A DNA stretch of 64,000 bases, taken from the NCBI GenBank assembly GCA_002897695.1, contig BDTG01000039.1, positions 16,817 to 80,816 of the forward strand, read 5' to 3'. The translations under genes and the position numbers were made by a program. The stretch is from a bacterium BMS3Abin14 (GTDB lineage Bacteria > BMS3Abin14). A model generated the notes under the pieces. The model ran no database searches. It was not told the origin of the DNA and saw only the letters and a list, made by a program, of their open reading frames with translations. Below are positions 61,039 to 64,000 of the stretch, one piece after another; positions within the stretch are counted from its first letter, which is position 1; each line of letters opens with the position of its first letter.

Positions 61039-62262
61039 TCAGGAAAGGATCATTCCCAACGGTATTGCCCACAGTCGTTTCCCCAACCGGACCGCACTGT
61101 CACCGTTGTAGGCCAGTATCGCAGCCGTGCATTGGGGAGTTTTCCCGAGAAACGTTTTGAGGCCGGACAGTTCCCTTTCGCCCCATCTCGTTCCGGATTT
61201 AATCTCGAGGGCGATGCATTTTCCGCCGTCCTCAATGACAAAATCCACCTCATGCCTGCCCTGGATATGCCAGAAACCAAGTTCCGCGTCAGGCCAGAAG
61301 GAATCGATCAGGCCCGCCAGGTTCTGCGCCATGTACGTTTCTAACAACGCTCCCTTGAACGGCACCCCGCCTTCAATATCGAAATTCCTGATCCCGGCGA
61401 GATGGCAGGCAAGCCCGGAGTCACTGACGTACATCTTAGGCGACTTGATCAGCCTGGAAGACCGGTTTCTCAGGTAGGGAAAGACACGTCGGATCACGAA
61501 AGAGGCCTCGAGAATGGACAGATACCGTGTTGCGGTAGCCGCCTTCAATCGGGCGTCGCGGCCAAGTCGGCTCGGGCTCAGCAGCTGCCCGGTCCTCAGG
61601 GCGGCCAGGTGCAGGAGGTTCCTGAAGGGGATCACGTTCCCCATCCGGCTGAACTCCCCTATGTCCCGTTCGAGATAGGTCTGCTCGAACCCCTTGAACC
61701 AGAATCCCGCGTCTTCAATCTGACGCAGGCATACGGAAGGCATCCCGCCCGTCAGCACCTCTTTCCATTCCACCGGGGCCGCTTTAACGTCCGGGACTTC
61801 CCGCTTATGGAAAAACTCCAGGAGGAATGGACTTTCGCCCGGCTTCCCCGTGATTTCCCGACGGGTAAACGGATGAAGGGTAAAATAGACGGCCCTGCCG
61901 GCGAGTGTTTCCTGCACGCCCTTGAGCATGGAAAAGTTCGCCGAACCGGACAGGAGAAACCGTCCCGGCGTTCTCTCCTCGTCCACAGCCTTCTTTATCG
62001 CAGTAAGAATCTCCGGGCACTTTTGGGCCTCGTCTATGGTTATCAGCTCACGTGACCGCACAAAACCGTCCGGGTCTTCCCGGGCCGCCGCCAGCTGAGC
62101 AAAATCATCAAAACTGACATAATCCCTCTCTCTCAGAGAAGGATCCATCTTCAGCATGGTGCTCTTGCCCGTCTGCCTCATGCCGGTAACAACAACGACC
62201 GGCATTGATCTGAGGGCCCTTCCGATCAGCGGAACGATATCTCTGGGGTAATAGTTTGTCAT
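61039..62262 (-). CDS. AAA ATPase with DUF4143 domain
   Basis: 407 residues. Walker A TGMRQTGKSTMLK (about residue 26), Walker B LITIDEAQKCPEILTAI, LLSGSANFSMLKGVQETLAGR and the C-terminal EVDFVIEDGGKCIALEIKSG, a PD-(D/E)xK-like D-x8-E-x-K core. It is closer to the 51033 gene than to the 59033 gene. A long inverted-repeat-rich spacer lies on each side. Confidence 0.9.
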   Translation of the reverse strand: MTNYYPRDIVPLIGRALRSMPVVVVTGMRQTGKSTMLKMDPSLRERDYVSFDDFAQLAAAREDPDGFVRSRELITIDEAQKCPEILTAIKKAVDEERTPGRFLLSGSANFSMLKGVQETLAGRAVYFTLHPFTRREITGKPGESPFLLEFFHKREVPDVKAAPVEWKEVLTGGMPSVCLRQIEDAGFWFKGFEQTYLERDIGEFSRMGNVIPFRNLLHLAALRTGQLLSPSRLGRDARLKAATATRYLSILEASFVIRRVFPYLRNRSSRLIKSPKMYVSDSGLACHLAGIRNFDIEGGVPFKGALLETYMAQNLAGLIDSFWPDAELGFWHIQGRHEVDFVIEDGGKCIALEIKSGTRWGERELSGLKTFLGKTPQCTAAILAYNGDSAVRLGKRLWAIPLGMILS

Positions 62263-62470
62263 AATACGTCACAGCGTAATGGCATTATGACACCACGTCA
62301 AGTGGTTAAGAACGTTCAACGGTTCAACGGTGATATGGTCGCGAAAAGTCCATTACTGGCCGCTGATGAACGCTGCGCTCCGCGGGCCCCAGATGCCAGA
62401 GTCCAGAGGGCAAAGTCCAGAGAGCGTAGTCCAGAGTCCAGAGAACGCGGCGACGGAAGTCCGAAGAACG

Positions 62471-62602
62471 AAGGGGGGTCCCCGCCTTCTCCAGTGAGGT
62501 GCGGATATCACCGACCTGGTAGTCTAAAAAGCGTTCAAGCACTGACTCCGGCTGCTGTTTGATAATGTAGATGCAGATGTTGGTGTCGAGCATCAGCTTC
62601 AT
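62471..62602 (-). pseudogene. vapC remnant with an internal deletion
   Basis: Starts MKLMLDTNICIYIIKQQPES, the normal PIN-domain N-terminus with its Asp. After VGDI (residue 33) the frame jumps to RTSLEKAGTPL, which resembles the later I-R-x-x-L-E-x-x-G-T-P-(I/L)-G segment of VapC, then continues into repeats (RSSDFRRR...). Middle and C-terminal parts are missing. The ATG overlaps the vapB stop. Confidence 0.65.
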
Positions 62603-62829
62603 CAGAAGCTCTCCCGCTTGTCAGGTTCCGGTTGGGATCGTTCGGACATGAAGTCCCGGGAAAACTTTTTCAGGCTGCCGAAAAGGACATCCCAGGAATT
62701 ACTGCGGGGAATGAGATATACGACATGGCCGCTTTTCTTGATAAAGACTTCAGTGTCGTCAAACCGGAATTCCTTAGGCAGGCGTACCGCCTGACTTTGA
62801 CCATTTTTGAAGATTTTCGCTGTTTTCAT
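62602..62829 (-). CDS. vapB: VapB-type antitoxin (AbrB fold)
   Basis: 75 residues from ATG 62829. MKTAKIFKNGQSQAVRLPKEFRFDDTEVFIKKSGHVVYLIP is the swapped-hairpin AbrB DNA-binding domain; the C-terminal tail (LFGSLKKFSRDFMSER) binds VapC. The gene looks intact although vapC is decayed. Confidence 0.92.
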   Translation of the reverse strand: MKTAKIFKNGQSQAVRLPKEFRFDDTEVFIKKSGHVVYLIPRSNSWDVLFGSLKKFSRDFMSERSQPEPDKRESF

Positions 62830-63188
62830 TCTACACCTCCACACGCAATTAAAGTATATACTTAACATATATACTTTGATGGGTGTCATGGCAAGGAGAA
62901 AAGAAGGTTTGGGAATTTACCTCAAACTTTCCTTTTCCCCACGCTACCGCCATCAGGGTGAAAAGCTTCATCCTGGAAGCAATGATTTTAAACCTTATTT
63001 ACCGCTGATTTTCGCTGATAAACCTAACTGCAATCCATTACCCAAGATGCCGTTGATCCTTGGTGCCCGGGATTAAAGGCCACTTTCATCCAGGGCTCAA
63101 GGGAGGGGAAGTTCTTAAGATTGGCTGTCTTTCCCGTTGCCTATAGCCCATCGCCTATCGCCTCTAGCCTGCTCTTTTCCCGTAAAAG
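62830..63188. repeat. repeat-rich spacer between vapB and the RfaH-like gene
   Basis: 62969-63020 is the TGATTTTAAACCTTATTTACC-type family; 63139-63171 is GCCTATA-GCCCATC-GCCTATC-GCCTCTA. No gene seen. Confidence 0.6.
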
Positions 63189-63698
63189 TCAGCAGGCCGC
63201 AACCAGGTTCAGGGGTATTTGCACTTCTACGAAGCGGTTCAGGAGCTCCATCAGAATGAGCACCCGTTCCTCACCGCTCATGCGCCGGAAAACCCCCTCC
63301 AGATCCCTCATGGGGCCTTCGACAACCCGGATTCTCTGCTCGGGACAAAAGGGCGCCCCGGGGTTCGACTCGCACAGTATGACCCCGTTGTCGTCCTCAT
63401 TCCCTTTGAGACCGGCTATCACCTCACCCGGGACCTGCGGATAATATGGACCGAAACTGACGGCGCCGATGGCCCCATAGGTGCCGGCAATGGAGACCCA
63501 GTTCCGCTCATGTGGCGCCAGGCTCAGGAACAGGTATCCGGGAAAAAACGGCCTCGACACCCAGCATTTTTTCCGGGCATGGCTCGTGAGCGACAACGTC
63601 CGGGGAAGGTAGGTCTCGTACCCCTGACGTTCGAACTGCTCTTTGGCGTAGCATTCTTTTCTGGGTTTGGTTCGGACCGCGTACCATCTTTTCCCCAT
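63189..63698 (-). CDS. NusG-like antiterminator (RfaH/UpxY family)
   Basis: 169 residues. WYAVRTKPRKECYAKEQFERQGYETYLPR and VSRPFFPGYLFLSL form the NGN domain; the C-terminus RIRVVEGPMRDLEGVFRRM.. is the KOW part. RfaH/UpxY proteins promote read-through of long polysaccharide operons. The BY-kinase end and the presumed EPS locus lie to the right on the same strand. Confidence 0.9.
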   Translation of the reverse strand: MGKRWYAVRTKPRKECYAKEQFERQGYETYLPRTLSLTSHARKKCWVSRPFFPGYLFLSLAPHERNWVSIAGTYGAIGAVSFGPYYPQVPGEVIAGLKGNEDDNGVILCESNPGAPFCPEQRIRVVEGPMRDLEGVFRRMSGEERVLILMELLNRFVEVQIPLNLVAAC

Positions 63699-63725
63699 CA
63701 GCAGATCCCCCGTAGTGTCAAAAAA

Positions 63726-63746
63726 AGTCCAGAGTCCAGAGTCCAG
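63726..63746 (+). repeat. heptad array AGTCCAG x3
   Basis: Three perfect 7-bp units. A related array of AGTCCAGA/GTCCAGAG units lies at about 62395-62445. Confidence 0.95.
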
Positions 63747-63877
63747 AGTTTCAGGTTCTTCGATACCTCGGTACTGCCACCCCTCCTGTCTCTGACACCG
63801 GGGGGTCGCTGGTCACTGCGAGGCCGATCCCTGTAATGACTTCGCTGGTCGTTGAACATTGTTTTTGGGTCTGCTTT

Positions 63878-63903
63878 ACCCATAGCCCATTGCCCATTGC
63901 CTG
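63878..63903 (+). repeat. heptad array ACCCATA-GCCCATT-GCCCATT-GCCTG
   Basis: Same consensus as 60987-61033. Confidence 0.9.
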
Positions 63904-63932
63904 CTTTTCCCCTCTGGACTCTGGACTATTAT

Positions 63933-64000
63933 TTAATACCCATATCCGCCGTACTTGTACCCGTATTTTCCGGGTTGTTTTATGGCGTTCACGACCAGGC
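63933..64000 (-). CDS. BY-kinase / polysaccharide biosynthesis tyrosine kinase, C-terminal tail
   Basis: Only about 21 codons are inside the window: LVVNAIKQPGKYGYKYGGYGY and a TAA at 63933. LVVN-A/D is the last strand of the CpsD/Wzc ATPase fold and the tyrosine cluster is the autophosphorylated tail of BY-kinases. The gene continues past the right edge. It would control polysaccharide chain length and export. Confidence 0.7.
   Translation of the reverse strand, partial: LVVNAIKQPGKYGYKYGGYGY

Noticed and set aside
60987-63903. Heptad arrays as a CRISPR
   Set aside because: The units are 7 bp with no spacers and no cas genes are present in the window.

Overview
The window reads as a chromosome segment of a Gram-negative bacterium, most likely of the deltaproteobacterial (Desulfobacterota-like) grade. 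It carries an Mla-type lipid transporter and lipoproteins, which imply an outer membrane. It also has the surE-pcm-nlpD-rpoS order, HflKC, an aldehyde ferredoxin oxidoreductase with a polyferredoxin, and a flavodiiron protein, which together suggest an anaerobe or microaerophile with oxygen defences. Taxonomy is inferred from gene content and order only.

Layout. (1) 1-8.99 kb is a mixed envelope and metal-resistance region: the start of a sugar-nucleotide epimerase, a lycopene-cyclase-domain membrane protein with an ICMT-like methyltransferase, a SAM methyltransferase, arsR-acr3, cyclopropane fatty acid synthase, an SmtB-like repressor with a Cu/Zn-type permease, and an acetamidase/formamidase with a zinc-ribbon-like insert. 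(2) 9.0-13.4 kb is an mlaE-mlaF-mlaD-lipoprotein operon plus a flavodoxin-like reductase. (3) 13.5-23.6 kb covers redox metabolism: a b6-type cytochrome b module without a Rieske gene, a flavodiiron protein, carbonic anhydrase, polyferredoxin plus aldehyde ferredoxin oxidoreductase, a variant Nramp transporter and a second formamidase. Repeats lie between them. (4) 24.2-39.7 kb is a long minus-strand housekeeping run, tilS-ftsH-folP-cdaA-cdaR-glmM-pdxJ-acpS-nnr-CBS-tsaE-alaC-asd-ecfT-truA, ending in an initiator tRNA and a terminator. (5) 39.9-47.3 kb holds a ferritin-like protein and the wecA-like/galE/surE/pcm/dedA/nlpD/rpoS stationary-phase cluster. (6) 47.5-63.2 kb is an accessory island: four nucleotidyltransferase-HEPN pairs, five other toxin-antitoxin loci or remnants, three AAA/DUF4143-like ATPases, and hflK-hflC in the middle. 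(7) The right edge has an RfaH/UpxY-like antiterminator and the tyrosine-rich tail of a BY-kinase, so an exopolysaccharide locus probably lies beyond.

Most intergenic DNA is packed with repeats: a modular multi-hairpin element of about 150 bp, a 245-bp MITE-like element with about 27-bp inverted ends, several 50-70 bp families, and many short arrays that differ in sequence but share a 7-bp period. Several toxins have decayed beside intact antitoxins, twice by running into repeats. A 147-bp copy of one antitoxin's leader and first codons now sits directly in front of a nucleotidyltransferase-HEPN pair. Functional links likely in the window are HflKC with FtsH, CdaA with CdaR and GlmM, SurE/Pcm/NlpD with RpoS, and the two metal repressors with their transporters.
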